A DNA stretch of 64,000 nt from Marivita lacus (lineage in GTDB: Bacteria; Pseudomonadota; Alphaproteobacteria; Rhodobacterales; Rhodobacteraceae): NCBI RefSeq assembly GCF_014637725.1, contig NZ_BMFC01000008.1, positions 1 to 64,000 of the forward strand. The letters are read 5' to 3'. Positions 17,777 through 27,374 of the stretch are shown here, in pieces. Both the position numbers and the translations under genes were made by a program. Under the pieces are notes generated by a model. The model was not told the origin of the DNA. It saw nothing but the letters and a program-made list of their open reading frames with translations, and made no database searches. How positions within the stretch are numbered: position 1 is the stretch's first letter; each line of letters opens with the position of its first letter.

Positions 17777-18916
17777 TCATCGGGTCACGATACGAAGAAG
17801 CGGGTTGGCCCTGATCTCCGCGACCAAGTCCACCTGTCGGCTGAAGCCGGTCCGGGAGAAGATCGAGGCAAGCTGGGTCTTGGCCGTGTTGACACTGACG
17901 CCGACCTCGGCTGCGGCTTGGGTCAGGGTTTTACCCTCGGCGAGAATGCGGGCAAGGCGTCCCTCGGCGGGGCTCAGACCATAGGCGGCAGAGATCATGT
18001 TTTCCGGTGCACTGTTCTGTCTGGCCGGGTCGTGAAACAAGATGGCCGCCGTCGGATGGCTGTTGCCCCAAGCCTCATCGTGGTTCCGGAACGGCGAGAT
18101 CAGGATTGGTAGGACGGCGCCTTCAATGTCCCGGAGGCGCAGCACTGTTCCCGTATCGAGCCCGCGCCCAGCACCCGTCCTCGCCGCGGCCGCGATCCGC
18201 CACGAGAGGACGCCGAGGCTGCCGTAATGAACCGTACGCAACCGGCCGCCCACGACGGTAAGCCAGCGACGAAGTCCCAGAATGCGCGCTGCGACCGCAT
18301 TTGCCTGAATTATCTTGCGATCCTCCGTCACAAGGATCACGCCAAGGTTCAGCGCCTCCACGATGTCGGCACTAATGGTGGACGCCGTGGCGTGAAGGCC
18401 CAGGTCCATCGACACGCCCACCGCCCGCGCGAAGTGCTCCATGAGAAGTGCGTAGAGGCGCTTGTCCCCATCAGAGAAAGACCCCTGTCGGCGAGAGCGG
18501 TGAACCCCACTGCCGCCAACGAGACCGTGCCCCAGCGGGTAGGTGCAGCCGATCATGTGGAAGATTTCGACCCGCGAACACCAATCGGCGCAGAACTCGG
18601 TCTTGAGGAAGTCCTCCGGGTCGATCAGCTCCTCACCGAGCCGGACGATAGGTGGGGGTTGCGGAAGCGCACGCTCGAACCAGACGTTACGGGCGTGGTA
18701 ATAATCGGCATAATCACGCCGCGCGTCATCGTCGAAGTTTTCCGAAGCCGATAGCAGACGGGTCATCTTTCCACCGTGCGCTTCCGAGACGAAATGAATG
18801 GAGCTTCCGATCCCGAGCGCCTCTTCAATGACTTGTCCTGCGATAGCCGCACGGGCCGGATCGAGAACGCGGGCGTAGATCTCTCCGATCGCGGTGTGAA
18901 GTTGCGCTTCCTCCAT
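17777..18916 (-). CDS. LuxR-family helix-turn-helix regulator
   Basis: A 379-aa regulator with a C-terminal LuxR/GerE HTH (about 310-370; YGLSPAEGRLARILAEGKTL, AAEVGVSVNTAKTQLASIF). The long N-terminal part contains a PAS-like segment (about 195-300; NLGVILVTEDRKIIQANAVA, ARILGLRRWL). This layout belongs to one-component LuxR regulators of alphaproteobacteria, not to quorum-sensing LuxR or response regulators; no receiver Asp is seen. The DUF3303 gene is divergent 110 bases away and is a candidate target. Confidence 0.83.
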   Translation of the reverse strand: MEEAQLHTAIGEIYARVLDPARAAIAGQVIEEALGIGSSIHFVSEAHGGKMTRLLSASENFDDDARRDYADYYHARNVWFERALPQPPPIVRLGEELIDPEDFLKTEFCADWCSRVEIFHMIGCTYPLGHGLVGGSGVHRSRRQGSFSDGDKRLYALLMEHFARAVGVSMDLGLHATASTISADIVEALNLGVILVTEDRKIIQANAVAARILGLRRWLTVVGGRLRTVHYGSLGVLSWRIAAAARTGAGRGLDTGTVLRLRDIEGAVLPILISPFRNHDEAWGNSHPTAAILFHDPARQNSAPENMISAAYGLSPAEGRLARILAEGKTLTQAAAEVGVSVNTAKTQLASIFSRTGFSRQVDLVAEIRANPLLRIVTR

Positions 18917-19026
18917 CGCACCCCTGCCAAGGTCTCAAAACATGTCCATCATCACCCGAACGGGTGATTTCGGTCAATCTGCTGCTGCGCATACTCTCCT
19001 CACCAAGATCAGGAGAACGATAGGAA

Positions 19027-19341
19027 ATGAAATACGTACTCATCTGGCGCGAGCGCCCCTATGGAAGCGCCGCGGATGCCGAGGCCGCGCAGGAACGCGT
19101 ACTTGAGATAATGCAGCTCTGGCAGGCACCAGAGACGGTCGCCATACACCATTTCCTTGTCAGGGTCGGGGAGTACGGTGGCTTCGCAGTCATCGAAACT
19201 GACGATTTAGAGGCACTGCACCAAATGACCTCGACCTTCGCGGTCTTTGAGTTCGTTGTTCATCCGGTCATCGACGTCGGCTCGGCTCTCGCCGCCGAAG
19301 GCGCGGCGGTCGCATGGCGCCAGAGCATGGGTGCAGATTGA
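19027..19341 (+). CDS. DUF3303 domain-containing protein
   Basis: A 104-aa small protein starting MKYVLIWRERPYGSAADAEA with the later VRVGEYGGFAVIETDDLEAL and VVHPVIDVGSAL. This is the DUF3303 pattern (MKYxxxWxxRPxxS...GGFAVVETDD...FxVxPVxDI), a ferredoxin-like dimeric fold of unknown role. AGGAGAACGATAGGAA precedes the ATG. It is transcribed divergently from the LuxR regulator. Confidence 0.8.
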   Translation: MKYVLIWRERPYGSAADAEAAQERVLEIMQLWQAPETVAIHHFLVRVGEYGGFAVIETDDLEALHQMTSTFAVFEFVVHPVIDVGSALAAEGAAVAWRQSMGAD

Positions 19342-19667
19342 CCAGTCGCTGTCGAAGCTGGCCTCTTGAATGACCCGGGTCTGCCCGGCAAGGTATTTCC
19401 GAGGGCACCCATCGTGCAGGAAACACTTCAGCGTGGCGCTCAGAGGCTCTGGGGAACGATCCAAATCTCGTCTTGCCCAACGGTGCAGGGCGTGTGCATC
19501 AGCGCAGCATTCACGTAACCGGCCGTTCGAGCCTTGCGCAGCGTTTTCACGGGCTTGATGACCGCAGGTACGCATGGGACATTCGCTGGGACAATAAATT
19601 AGTGCTTGTTCTTGTGTATAGCGTGTTTGACAAGCGCGACATGTTTCAGTCCACAGGTTGGAGAGCG
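19342..19667. other. gap without a recognisable gene
   Basis: About 325 bases before the SLC13 permease. The permease frame stays open upstream to 19473, but the added 65 residues are Arg/His/Ser-rich with no site, so I treat this as the leader. No clear promoter motif. Confidence 0.35.
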
Positions 19668-21512
19668 ATGACCACCGACCAGCTTTTGATTTTCTGTATT
19701 TTGGTCGCGACGATGGGGCTGTTTCTTTGGGCGCGGTTTCGACACGATGTCGTGGCCTTGGCAGCCCTTATTGCATGCGTGATCGCGGGTCTGATCCCGG
19801 CAGCCGATGCCTTTCTGGGGTTCGGTCATCCGGCGGTCATCACCGTGGCTTGCGTTCTCATCCTGAGCCAGGGCTTGCAGAATACCGGTGCCGTTGACTG
19901 GCTCGCGCGCAGTGTCTTACCGCGTGATGCTGGACGAGTGACAAGCATGGTCGCGCTGATGGGGTTGGGTGCGGTACTGTCAGGGTTCATGAACAATGTC
20001 GGCGCTATGGCACTGTTGATGCCAATCGCGGTGCAACTGTCGGACCGATTGGACCTGACACCGGGACAAGTGCTGATGCCACTGGCGTTTGGCACCATTC
20101 TGGGGGGAATGACAACGCTGATCGGCACCCCTCCAAACCTGATTGTTTCGGGCTTTCGGGCCGAGGCGGGGTTTGGCCATTTTGCGATCTTCGATTTTGC
20201 ACCTGTCGGTGCGGCTGTCGCGATTGTCGGGGTGCTTTTCGTGGCAGCGATCGGCTGGACGCTGGTGCCGGTGCGCAAATCGGTAATGGCGGATGGTTTT
20301 GATACAGGCGCCTATTTCACGGAACTGCGCGTTCCTGAATCCAGCAAGGCCGTCGGTCTGACCTTGCGCGCCTTCGAGCGCGAGATAGAAAACAGCGATG
20401 TTCAGATCGTAGGTCTTGTTCGTAATGACGTTCGCCTGACCGCACCACACGGGGGGCGACGCATCCGCGCTGACGATGTCCTTGTGCTCGAGGCGGATGT
20501 GGATGCACTGGCAGAGGCGCTTTCCGTTTTCGACATAAAGCTCGAACAATCCATCGTTGCGCCCGATCAGGTTGATGACACCGGAGCTGATGATGCCCAA
20601 GTCGACGCAGAGGATGACGCCGATGGCGAGGAGGACACCGAGCAAAAGACCAAGAGCGATATCGTGCTGCGTGAACTTGCGGTGCTTCCGGGGTCAAGCC
20701 TCGTCGGGCGTTCGGCCCACGAGATGCATCTGCGCGCGCGCTATGGCCTGAACCTGCTTGCCGTGTCGCGGGAAGGGCATCCGCCCCGATCCGGATTGAG
20801 AAAAATAAAACTGAACTCTGGCGACCTACTTCTCGTTCAGGGTCCTGTGGATGCTGTGACCGAGTTCATCAATGACACAGGCTGCGTCCCCTTGGGCGCG
20901 CGCGAATTGCGTATCCCCGACAAGCGTATGGCCATTATCGCCGCCGCGATCATGCTGGGCGCGATTGGTCTGGTGACACTGGGCTTGCTTCCGGCCGCTG
21001 TTGCGTTTGCGCTTGGCGTTCTGATGTCGATGGTGTTGTGCACGGTGCCTCTGCAACAGGTATATACATCCATCGACTGGCCGGTGATCGTCTTGCTGGC
21101 GGCGCTGATCCCGGTCGCAGGCGCGATGCAAAGTACCGGCGCCGCCGAAATGCTGGCGCGGTTCCTGGTCGACACCGTTGCTCAGGGCAATGCGGTCGCG
21201 GCGCTCGTCGTGGTTCTGGTCACAACCATGTTCCTGTCTGACGTAATGAACAACGCGGCCACCGCAGCGGTTCTGTGCCCGATCGCGCTTGGCATCTCCT
21301 CAACACTGGGCGTCAACCCCGACAGTTTCCTGATGGCTGTTGCAATCGGGGCGTCCTGTGCCTTTCTCACGCCAATCGGCCATCAGAACAACACCCTGAT
21401 CCTGGGGCCGGGCGGGTTCCGCTTTGGCGATTACTGGAAGCTCGGCCTGCCGTTGGAAGTGATTGTGGTTGTCGTCAGCGTGCCGTTGCTGCTGCTTGTC
21501 TGGCCTTTGTGA
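19668..21512 (+). CDS. SLC13-family permease with RCK_C domains
   Basis: A 614-aa divalent anion:sodium symporter-like membrane protein (ArsB/NhaD/DASS superfamily), likely moving sulfate, dicarboxylate or a similar anion. Two halves each carry a NxG/TPP-type signature: MNNVGAMALLMPIAVQLSD with GTILGGMTTLIGTPPNLIVS in the first, and MNNAATAAVLCPIALGIS with CAFLTPIGHQNNTLILGPGG in the second. Between them lies a soluble region (about 215-420) with two RCK_C/TrkA_C regulatory domains (DDVLVLEADVDALAEAL, GDLLLVQGPVDAVTEF) joined by a very acidic linker. TTGGAGAGCG precedes the chosen ATG. Confidence 0.87.
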   Translation: MTTDQLLIFCILVATMGLFLWARFRHDVVALAALIACVIAGLIPAADAFLGFGHPAVITVACVLILSQGLQNTGAVDWLARSVLPRDAGRVTSMVALMGLGAVLSGFMNNVGAMALLMPIAVQLSDRLDLTPGQVLMPLAFGTILGGMTTLIGTPPNLIVSGFRAEAGFGHFAIFDFAPVGAAVAIVGVLFVAAIGWTLVPVRKSVMADGFDTGAYFTELRVPESSKAVGLTLRAFEREIENSDVQIVGLVRNDVRLTAPHGGRRIRADDVLVLEADVDALAEALSVFDIKLEQSIVAPDQVDDTGADDAQVDAEDDADGEEDTEQKTKSDIVLRELAVLPGSSLVGRSAHEMHLRARYGLNLLAVSREGHPPRSGLRKIKLNSGDLLLVQGPVDAVTEFINDTGCVPLGARELRIPDKRMAIIAAAIMLGAIGLVTLGLLPAAVAFALGVLMSMVLCTVPLQQVYTSIDWPVIVLLAALIPVAGAMQSTGAAEMLARFLVDTVAQGNAVAALVVVLVTTMFLSDVMNNAATAAVLCPIALGISSTLGVNPDSFLMAVAIGASCAFLTPIGHQNNTLILGPGGFRFGDYWKLGLPLEVIVVVVSVPLLLLVWPL

Positions 21513-21572
21513 CAATTCGGGACATCACGTGCCGAATGCGTTTGAGGCACCACCGAAAACCGGTTTGGTCTC

Positions 21573-21755
21573 TCACATGTAATCGTCCCCGTTCAACCGC
21601 TGTGCTAGGACGTACAGCCGCACGAACAACATCCTCAGATAGCGGCTGCCGCGTTTGGTGATCCTGCCGAAAATGGTGCGACCGCCGGTGCTGAATTGTC
21701 GGGGCACGAGATCAACCCATGCCGCGAAATCGCGACCGTCGCCATCGAAATCATC
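21573..21755 (-). pseudogene. IS110-family transposase remnant
   Basis: The minus strand reads GDGRDFAAWVDLVPRQFSTG then GRTIFGRITKRGSRYLRMLF before diverging and stopping. This is the C-terminal transposase_20 region of IS110-family enzymes (AAWLGLVPRQxSTGGxxxLGxISKRGxxYLR). Only about 60 codons remain, wedged between the SLC13 gene and the truncated TehA-like gene. Confidence 0.75.
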
Positions 21756-21759
21756 GGCC

Positions 21760-22500
21760 CTAGGCTGACTTGTCGTTCGAAATGGGGGCCAGCTGTCCCG
21801 TTATCCACTGCCGGAACACCAGGACGAGGATGAGCGGTATTACCAGGGTTGCCCCGATCAGCACCCCCAAGCCCGCGATCTCAAAAATCTTGCGTCCGTC
21901 CTGCACCAGCAGTGCCGATGCGCTCGCCGCCAACGGAAACGTGAAGGCGCTCCAGAGTGGTGAAAAACCGGTTGCAGTAAGCCAAGGGCCAGCAATGAGA
22001 AAACTCGTCAGGAGCGCCAAGGTCAGAACTGCAAAGCCGGTGGCGAACACCTGCAGCCCTGTCGCCGCCGCAACGATCGCAAAGAGCGCGGCTGGCGCAA
22101 GGTGCATCGCCAATAGCGGTCGCAATGACGGGGGCAACGTCGCGCGTCTGAGCTGCCTGGCAGATAGCACCCAGATCGCGACAGCCACGGGAACCATCGC
22201 AACGAAAAGCCCCCGCGCAAGACCCGTCATGTCCAGCGCTGCGGCCGGTGTCGCTGCCATGATAAACCCAACGAATGTCACATGCCAGGAAGGCGTAGGC
22301 TGCATACCCTCGGGTTGTCCACCACGAAGAATGTAGATCACGATCAGGGCAAACGCCGTGTGAAGTGCAAGCCCAACCAGCAAAAGCGCTATTGCAAGCG
22401 ATCTCGAATACGGCACGGCAATCATCGCCAACAGGAAGATCGACAAGGACCCGACCGCCAGTCCCGCGCGGCCAGCCAGTGTCTTAAGGTCCTCCCCCAA
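21760..22500 (-). pseudogene. TehA/TDT-family transporter, N-terminally truncated
   Basis: About 245 codons of a polytopic membrane protein of the tellurite-resistance/dicarboxylate (TDT, SLAC1-like) family. It starts within the sequence at EDLKTLAGRAGLAVGSLSIF, with HVTFVGFIMAATPAAAL and FSPLWSAFTFPLAASASALL matching the later helices. Family members have about 80 more residues at the N-terminus. The open frame continues upstream, but those codons belong to the opposite-strand molybdoenzyme relic. So the 5' end was replaced during a rearrangement and the gene is probably dead. Confidence 0.6.
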
Positions 22501-22537
22501 ACAGGTCGCCTGCACCGAGCTCGGGGCCCACTGGGAC

Positions 22538-23422
22538 GTGGTTGATGTGGTGCTGCACGCAACCGACATGCCGCGCGTCAAGGCGACGGTTGGCAGTGAA
22601 TCGGCAATGCTTTTCTCCGAGCCCCTGGCACAGGCCTGCGCCGCCCTGCGCGATGCCTTGGCAGCGGGACAGATCGCGGGTCAGGTCCGCGTCACCCCCG
22701 TCCTCCTTTGGAGTTGCGCAGCCTTCGCACCGCTGGCCTGATCGGGTCCAGCCCTGCAATCGTCCAAGGGCGAGGGATCGTCACCGGCGCGCCGCTTTAC
22801 GCCGCCGATGTGCGCCTGCCTCGCATGCTTTACGGTCGCGTGCTGCGGGCCCCCACCTCTGTCGAGGGACAGACCCGTCCCTTGCGCTGGAAACTGGATG
22901 CCGCGCGCGGTGCCGGGTTTTGTCGCCCTGAGGGAGATTGCATCTTGGGGCCGACCGCCTTCGCCCGTCGATGGCCTGCGGCTGGGGCGCGGTATCGCTT
23001 GCGGCACTTACAAAGACACAAGCCATGCGGCCGCCGTGGCCGATGTGGCCGTCGACAGCCAAGGGCGGGTGCGTGTCACGCGGCTGTGGTGTGTGCATGA
23101 CTGCGGGATCGTCCTCAACCCCGATCAGGTCCGCGCCCAATGCGAAGGCAATCTGGTCTGGAGCCTTGGCATGGTGCTGACCGACAATCTGCCCACGGCA
23201 GTCGGGCATGTCACGGCACAGAGCTTTTGCGATGCCCCGATCCCGCGCATGACCGATGTTCCAGCCATCACCGTGGATCTGATCCAGAGCGACCGTCCGC
23301 CGCAAGGGGCAGGAGAGACTGCAATGGTCGCCGGTCCCGGCGCCATCGCCAATGCGATCCGTGCGGCGACAGGTCAGCGCACCACGCGCTTTCCAGTTCG
23401 GGCCGAGGATCTGAGGGCATGA
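22538..23422 (+). pseudogene. xanthine dehydrogenase-family molybdopterin subunit, rearranged remnant
   Basis: Pieces of a large molybdenum hydroxylase subunit are stitched together. At 22741-22870 one frame gives GRGIVTGAPLYAADVRLPRM, the usual N-terminal part. From about 22900 another frame gives AVPGFVALREIASWG and then the C-terminal domain: AVADVAVDSQGRVRVTRLW, VHDCGIVLNPDQVRAQCEGN and RPPQGAGETAMVAGPGAIAN, where the Glu of GAGE is the catalytic residue. Several hundred internal residues and the start are missing. The upstream 22538-22740 part resembles another segment out of order. Confidence 0.65.
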
Positions 23423-23522
23423 AGACGCTCCGTCTCGGTCTGGTCATGCAGCGCCGAACCTACGTTTCTTTGAATATTCCGCCAGCTTCAGCCTATGCTG
23501 TTTTCCGCAAGGAGCCGAGCAC

Positions 23523-24443
23523 ATGACGAGAACATCAGACGAAACCGATTTTGCTTCGACCGCGATGATGCGCCTTGTCGCGGCGGGGCTGTCCCGGCAA
23601 CGTATCTCCATCCCGGTGCCGACATCCGCGACCGCGCATGTTTCACGCATGGCCAAGCGTGATGTGCTCGGTGATGTTCTGGCACACCATGGCCCGTTGG
23701 CCATCCTGTCCATCGCAGACGCCGCACGGTAGATGGCACCAGAGCCTGTCGTGCAGGCCCTCACTTGTGCGAAGGACATCCCTGACCTCATGAACCGGGG
23801 GCATCGCTTGGAACGCTTCAGCCATGGACGACATACAATCGCGGTGGAGCAGCTTGGCCCGGACAGTTTTCGCCTGAATCACCGCGCGCGCGACGCGCGA
23901 CCGCCGCCATCCTTCGTTGAAAGCCTCCTGGTGCTGGGGCTCCTCACGATCCTGGCCGAGATGACCGGATCGACGGATGTGACATTGAAAACTGCAGCGG
24001 GCGAGGTCTGGCGTCGTCATGGGAAATGGCACATCCCGGGCCCGTCAAGCAGCATTGCCAGCGTCGTCCTTACGACAGCAACGGTGCGCGGAACGGCTGA
24101 GTTGCATGATGCAAATCTGGTTTCTGACCCGGTTTCGGGTCTGCGGAACCGGCTTGTCGCTGACCCGGTGCGCCGCTGGACGGTTGCACACCTGGCCGCC
24201 GAATGCAGCACTTCGTCCCGGACATTGCAACGTCGCCTGACCGAAAGATCGCTGTCGTTTTCCCGCCTTGTCACGGACGCGCGGGTCGAAGTCGCGGCAA
24301 GCCATCTTTGCAAGGCAAATGGCCCGGCGCTCGCAGAGATTGCCTTCATCGCTGGATATGCAGATCAGGCTCATTTTGCGCGCACATTCAGCCGAGCTGT
24401 CGGCAGGACGCCCAGCGGTTACCGTGCAGACTTCGGCCAGTAG
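23523..24443 (+). pseudogene. AraC-family regulator with an in-frame amber stop
   Basis: One frame runs 306 codons from an ATG with AAGGAG ahead of it to a stop at 24443, interrupted only by TAG at 23730-23732. The first 69 codons (SRQRISIPVPTSATAHVSRM, GDVLAHHGPLAILSIADAAR) and the rest (APEPVVQALTCAKDIPDLMN onward) fit one AraC-like protein. The C-terminus has the HTH pair RWTVAHLAAECSTSSRTLQR and ALAEIAFIAGYADQAHFART. Translation could restart at the ATG right after the stop, giving a 236-aa form that keeps the DNA-binding domain, so partial function is conceivable. A CAG to TAG change would explain the break. Confidence 0.72.
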
Positions 24444-24840
24444 CTGATCTTAGATCTGCTCATCTTTCTGTTCTGATCGCCTCTTTGGAGAATCCACCAT
24501 TCATGGCACGCGCGGTGATTCAAGAAAGCCTTCGCCGCGCAGACATTTATGGCTTTTTTCCAAACCTGGCTTGACCGATGTTCACAGCGCTGGTCTCGAG
24601 CTCGTAGGGTGCGGGACTTTGCTTCAGATGGGTTTGCAGACACGACTGCACGCGCGCAGCCCGTCGCGCCCTGACTGAATCCACGAAATGGTCCGAACCT
24701 TTAGAAGCACCCATATTTGCTCAATGGGTCGGCTCTGACCGCAAACGGATGAAGAAACCCGTCAAAAGACATCTTTGGGATCATCGGCGCGAGCAGGATC
24801 GATGACGTCCCGGAAGTAGGTTTTCTTTTTCAGTCGCTCG
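24444..24840. other. gap without a recognisable gene
   Basis: About 400 bases between the AraC relic and the PhoD-like gene, both of which end here (convergent). No family-like frame and no strong hairpin terminator was seen. Confidence 0.4.
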
Positions 24841-26274
24841 TCACAAATCCAACGCTTTGGTCATGCCGCTCGTTTCCAAATCCCACCGAGCCGTCCAGTC
24901 CTTGTCGTCCCGCTGGAGGATAAGGTAGTTCCGCTCGGCGATGTACCTGTCGGCTTGCCCTGGCAGTCGCGCCACGCGGATAGGATGTTCGGGCACAGGA
25001 TCCTCGCCCAGCCAGGACAGTGCGCCAAGGAAACGCGCCCATGCCCTGGGCGGAGCTCGATGCGCGATGCCAGAGGCTACAAGCTGGTTGAGGTGCAGAC
25101 CACCACCGAGATCCATGACCGCGCGGGTTGCCAGGTGGATTTCGCCCGAGACCGCCGTTATGTCGTGCCCGTCCCGACGCGCAAGGTCCCGGACCAGCCG
25201 CAGCATCCGCCGCCACTCGTCGCGGTGTGCGCGGCTTTGCCATTGGTCGCGCAGGTCGTCCTCGTATTTCTGCATCCGCGGTATCACGACCATGAGCGCT
25301 TCCAACAGCGACAGCCGGGGGCCGAGCAACGGTACGCTGGACATCAGCAGGGTGTGGCCCCGCACCTGCCTCTGCGTCTCGGCCTCCATCATTGCCCAAC
25401 CACCCAACCCCATGATCTGGCGACGTGTCCGCTCGGACCGCAGATCGGGGGCAAGAATACGCAGGTCGGGAGCGTGGATGACCCAACCCAGATGCTGCCC
25501 AGTTGGATCGGCGAAACGCGCTGGTAGATCGCCATGGGTTGTCGCCTGTTGAAAGACCAGGAAGCTTTCACGCGCGACTTCGAACAGCGTTTGACCGACC
25601 GGGGAATAGGTGCGCGATCGGCGCAGAGAACCCCAGCCGTCACAGATGTCGTGATCGTCCCACTGCATCAGTGAGGGCACCCGCGCGCCGAGCCACGCGA
25701 ATTGCGGCGCAGCGTAGAGAGCAGCGTAGCGTTCGAGGAAGCGCTCGCGCAGGTGATGGCGAAGATCGTCCAGCGCCGCGCGCGATGGATCGCGCGGGAT
25801 GCGCTCGGGCCAGTCATGGCTGAGGTCGTTTCCCTCCGTCACCTCGTCTGCATAGACTTGGTCGCCGCCGTGCAGCATCAGCGCGAAGGGCCGCCGTCGG
25901 TGTTCGCCCCGCAACCGTTCCCACATGGCGTTCCGCTCGGCCTCCTCGCGGTCCATATCCCCCACTTCCTCACCATTGCAGGATACGTAGGCCAACCGCA
26001 GATCGCCCGTGAGGTCACCCATGACCTCGTAGGTCGTGCCGTTCCAGCGATATTCCGACGGACGGTCAGCCGGGAGCGTGAACCGCGCGCGCCAGACGGT
26101 CGCATCGTTGTAATCGGCCAGCCGCACCGGGTCGACCTTGCCATCCGGCAGTTCGACGGGCGCAACGGCCTCTCTTCTCGCGGCGATGAAGAGGGCGGAC
26201 AGATGCAACTTCTGATCCACGACAGTGTCGAGAATCAGGATTGGGCCAAGGGTGGAGTTGCACTGGAAGCTCAT
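24841..26274 (-). CDS. alkaline phosphatase D-like metallophosphatase
   Basis: A 477-aa PhoD-like calcineurin-fold phosphatase or phosphodiesterase. The metal centre is visible in RLAYVSCNGEEVGD, LMLHGGDQVYADEV and MQWDDHDICDGWGS, with ITAVSGEIHLATRAVMDLGG further on; these supply the Asp/His/Asn ligands. The N-terminal 100 residues look like the beta-sandwich of the family. There is no twin-Arg or Sec signal, unlike secreted PhoD, so this is the cytosolic type. A GGAGG lies very close to the ATG. Confidence 0.87.
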   Translation of the reverse strand: MSFQCNSTLGPILILDTVVDQKLHLSALFIAARREAVAPVELPDGKVDPVRLADYNDATVWRARFTLPADRPSEYRWNGTTYEVMGDLTGDLRLAYVSCNGEEVGDMDREEAERNAMWERLRGEHRRRPFALMLHGGDQVYADEVTEGNDLSHDWPERIPRDPSRAALDDLRHHLRERFLERYAALYAAPQFAWLGARVPSLMQWDDHDICDGWGSLRRSRTYSPVGQTLFEVARESFLVFQQATTHGDLPARFADPTGQHLGWVIHAPDLRILAPDLRSERTRRQIMGLGGWAMMEAETQRQVRGHTLLMSSVPLLGPRLSLLEALMVVIPRMQKYEDDLRDQWQSRAHRDEWRRMLRLVRDLARRDGHDITAVSGEIHLATRAVMDLGGGLHLNQLVASGIAHRAPPRAWARFLGALSWLGEDPVPEHPIRVARLPGQADRYIAERNYLILQRDDKDWTARWDLETSGMTKALDL

Positions 26275-26499
26275 GGCCTCCAGCTATTGCAGCCATCTTG
26301 GCAACGCAATTCTGGAAGCGAGACCTCGAGCGAAAGTATTTTTGGTTCAGCCGTGACCGCAGTGATGATAGGGCTGATTTCCGCGCACGTATCGTGCCAC
26401 AGCGCCGTCTTGAGCAAGTGACAGGCGCGCCCCATCTGTAGATGGCAACCCGGGCTCGCGGCTCAGGCAGCTTTCAAGTTCACGAGCGAGGCAAGCGAC

Positions 26500-27336
26500 A
26501 TGTCTGATACGGCCAAACGAAGCGAGCCCTTCGAGAGCAATGACCGGGACGCGGCCCTGGTGCATGCGTTCGTTGAAAGGCACTTCACCTGGCCTGGCAC
26601 CTTGCGGTTGCATCGCGCCTCTCTGGGGCTCGACCTGCTGCGCGCGCCCGTAAACTTGGCCCTCGCGCCGGTCTTTCTGATCGTCAGGCTCATGGCGCTG
26701 GTGCTGATGGGGTTGCGTCTTCGACGGGCCGGCCGTTGGCTGGCGGCGCGCCGCATCCTTCTGCGCTCCGATGCGGCGTGCGTGATCGAGCGTGCCGTCA
26801 TGGATGAGCTTCTGCGCCAGCGGTCACCCCAAGGCAATCATGACACCGCCAACTGGGCGCAGGTGGTCCAGGACTATGTCGGCATCCGAAATGCTGTTGC
26901 CGAGATCGCGACGACTGTACTGGTGCTTGGCGTGGGTTTGATCGCCTTCCGGGCGGCCACGCCCGGCGTGCTGTCGCTTGCGCCGTTCGTGTCCGACCGG
27001 ACTGCCTTGCACACCGCAGTCGCCCGGTTTCCGCTCGGCGAGACTTTGGGGCATGCCTGGTACGGCTTGTTTCCAGTGGACTTATCGGCCTGGTACATGG
27101 CGGGTGTCGGCGTGCTTCTTCTTGTGTCTGCGTCGGTCGTGACAACGTTTGCCGGCATCATTGCCGACCCTTTCCAGGCCGCTCTGGGCATTCATCAACG
27201 GCGCCTTTTGCGGCTCCTTGCGCGGATCGATGCGGCAAAGGCACCAGGCACCGAAATCGCCCGCGAACATTTGTTGGCTCGGCTCGCCGATCTGTCGGAC
27301 GCCGCCTTAGCCTTTCTGCGGATGCTGCGCCCCTGA
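26500..27336 (+). CDS. DUF6635-like membrane protein
   Basis: A 278-aa protein with an N-terminal soluble part containing RHFTWPGTLRLHRASLGLDL and then hydrophobic segments: NLALAPVFLIVRLMALVLMG, the GVLSLAPF area, and WYMAGVGVLLLVSASVVTTF. The C-terminal 60 residues are amphipathic helices (HQRRLLRLLARIDAAKA). Such proteins are found in rhodobacters as uncharacterised DUF6635 members. Function unknown. It is divergent from the PhoD-like gene and convergent with the Ca/Na antiporter. Confidence 0.65.
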   Translation: MSDTAKRSEPFESNDRDAALVHAFVERHFTWPGTLRLHRASLGLDLLRAPVNLALAPVFLIVRLMALVLMGLRLRRAGRWLAARRILLRSDAACVIERAVMDELLRQRSPQGNHDTANWAQVVQDYVGIRNAVAEIATTVLVLGVGLIAFRAATPGVLSLAPFVSDRTALHTAVARFPLGETLGHAWYGLFPVDLSAWYMAGVGVLLLVSASVVTTFAGIIADPFQAALGIHQRRLLRLLARIDAAKAPGTEIAREHLLARLADLSDAALAFLRMLRP

Positions 27337-27374
27337 TTTCAGCAAGTGACGAAAACCGAGGGGCGGCAGCCTCT

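Noticed and set aside
11535-23732. Idea that TAG is read as Gln (amber suppression) in this organism
   Set aside because: Other broken genes here carry TAA or TGA stops (cytochrome c, IS110, IS66), so general decay explains them better.
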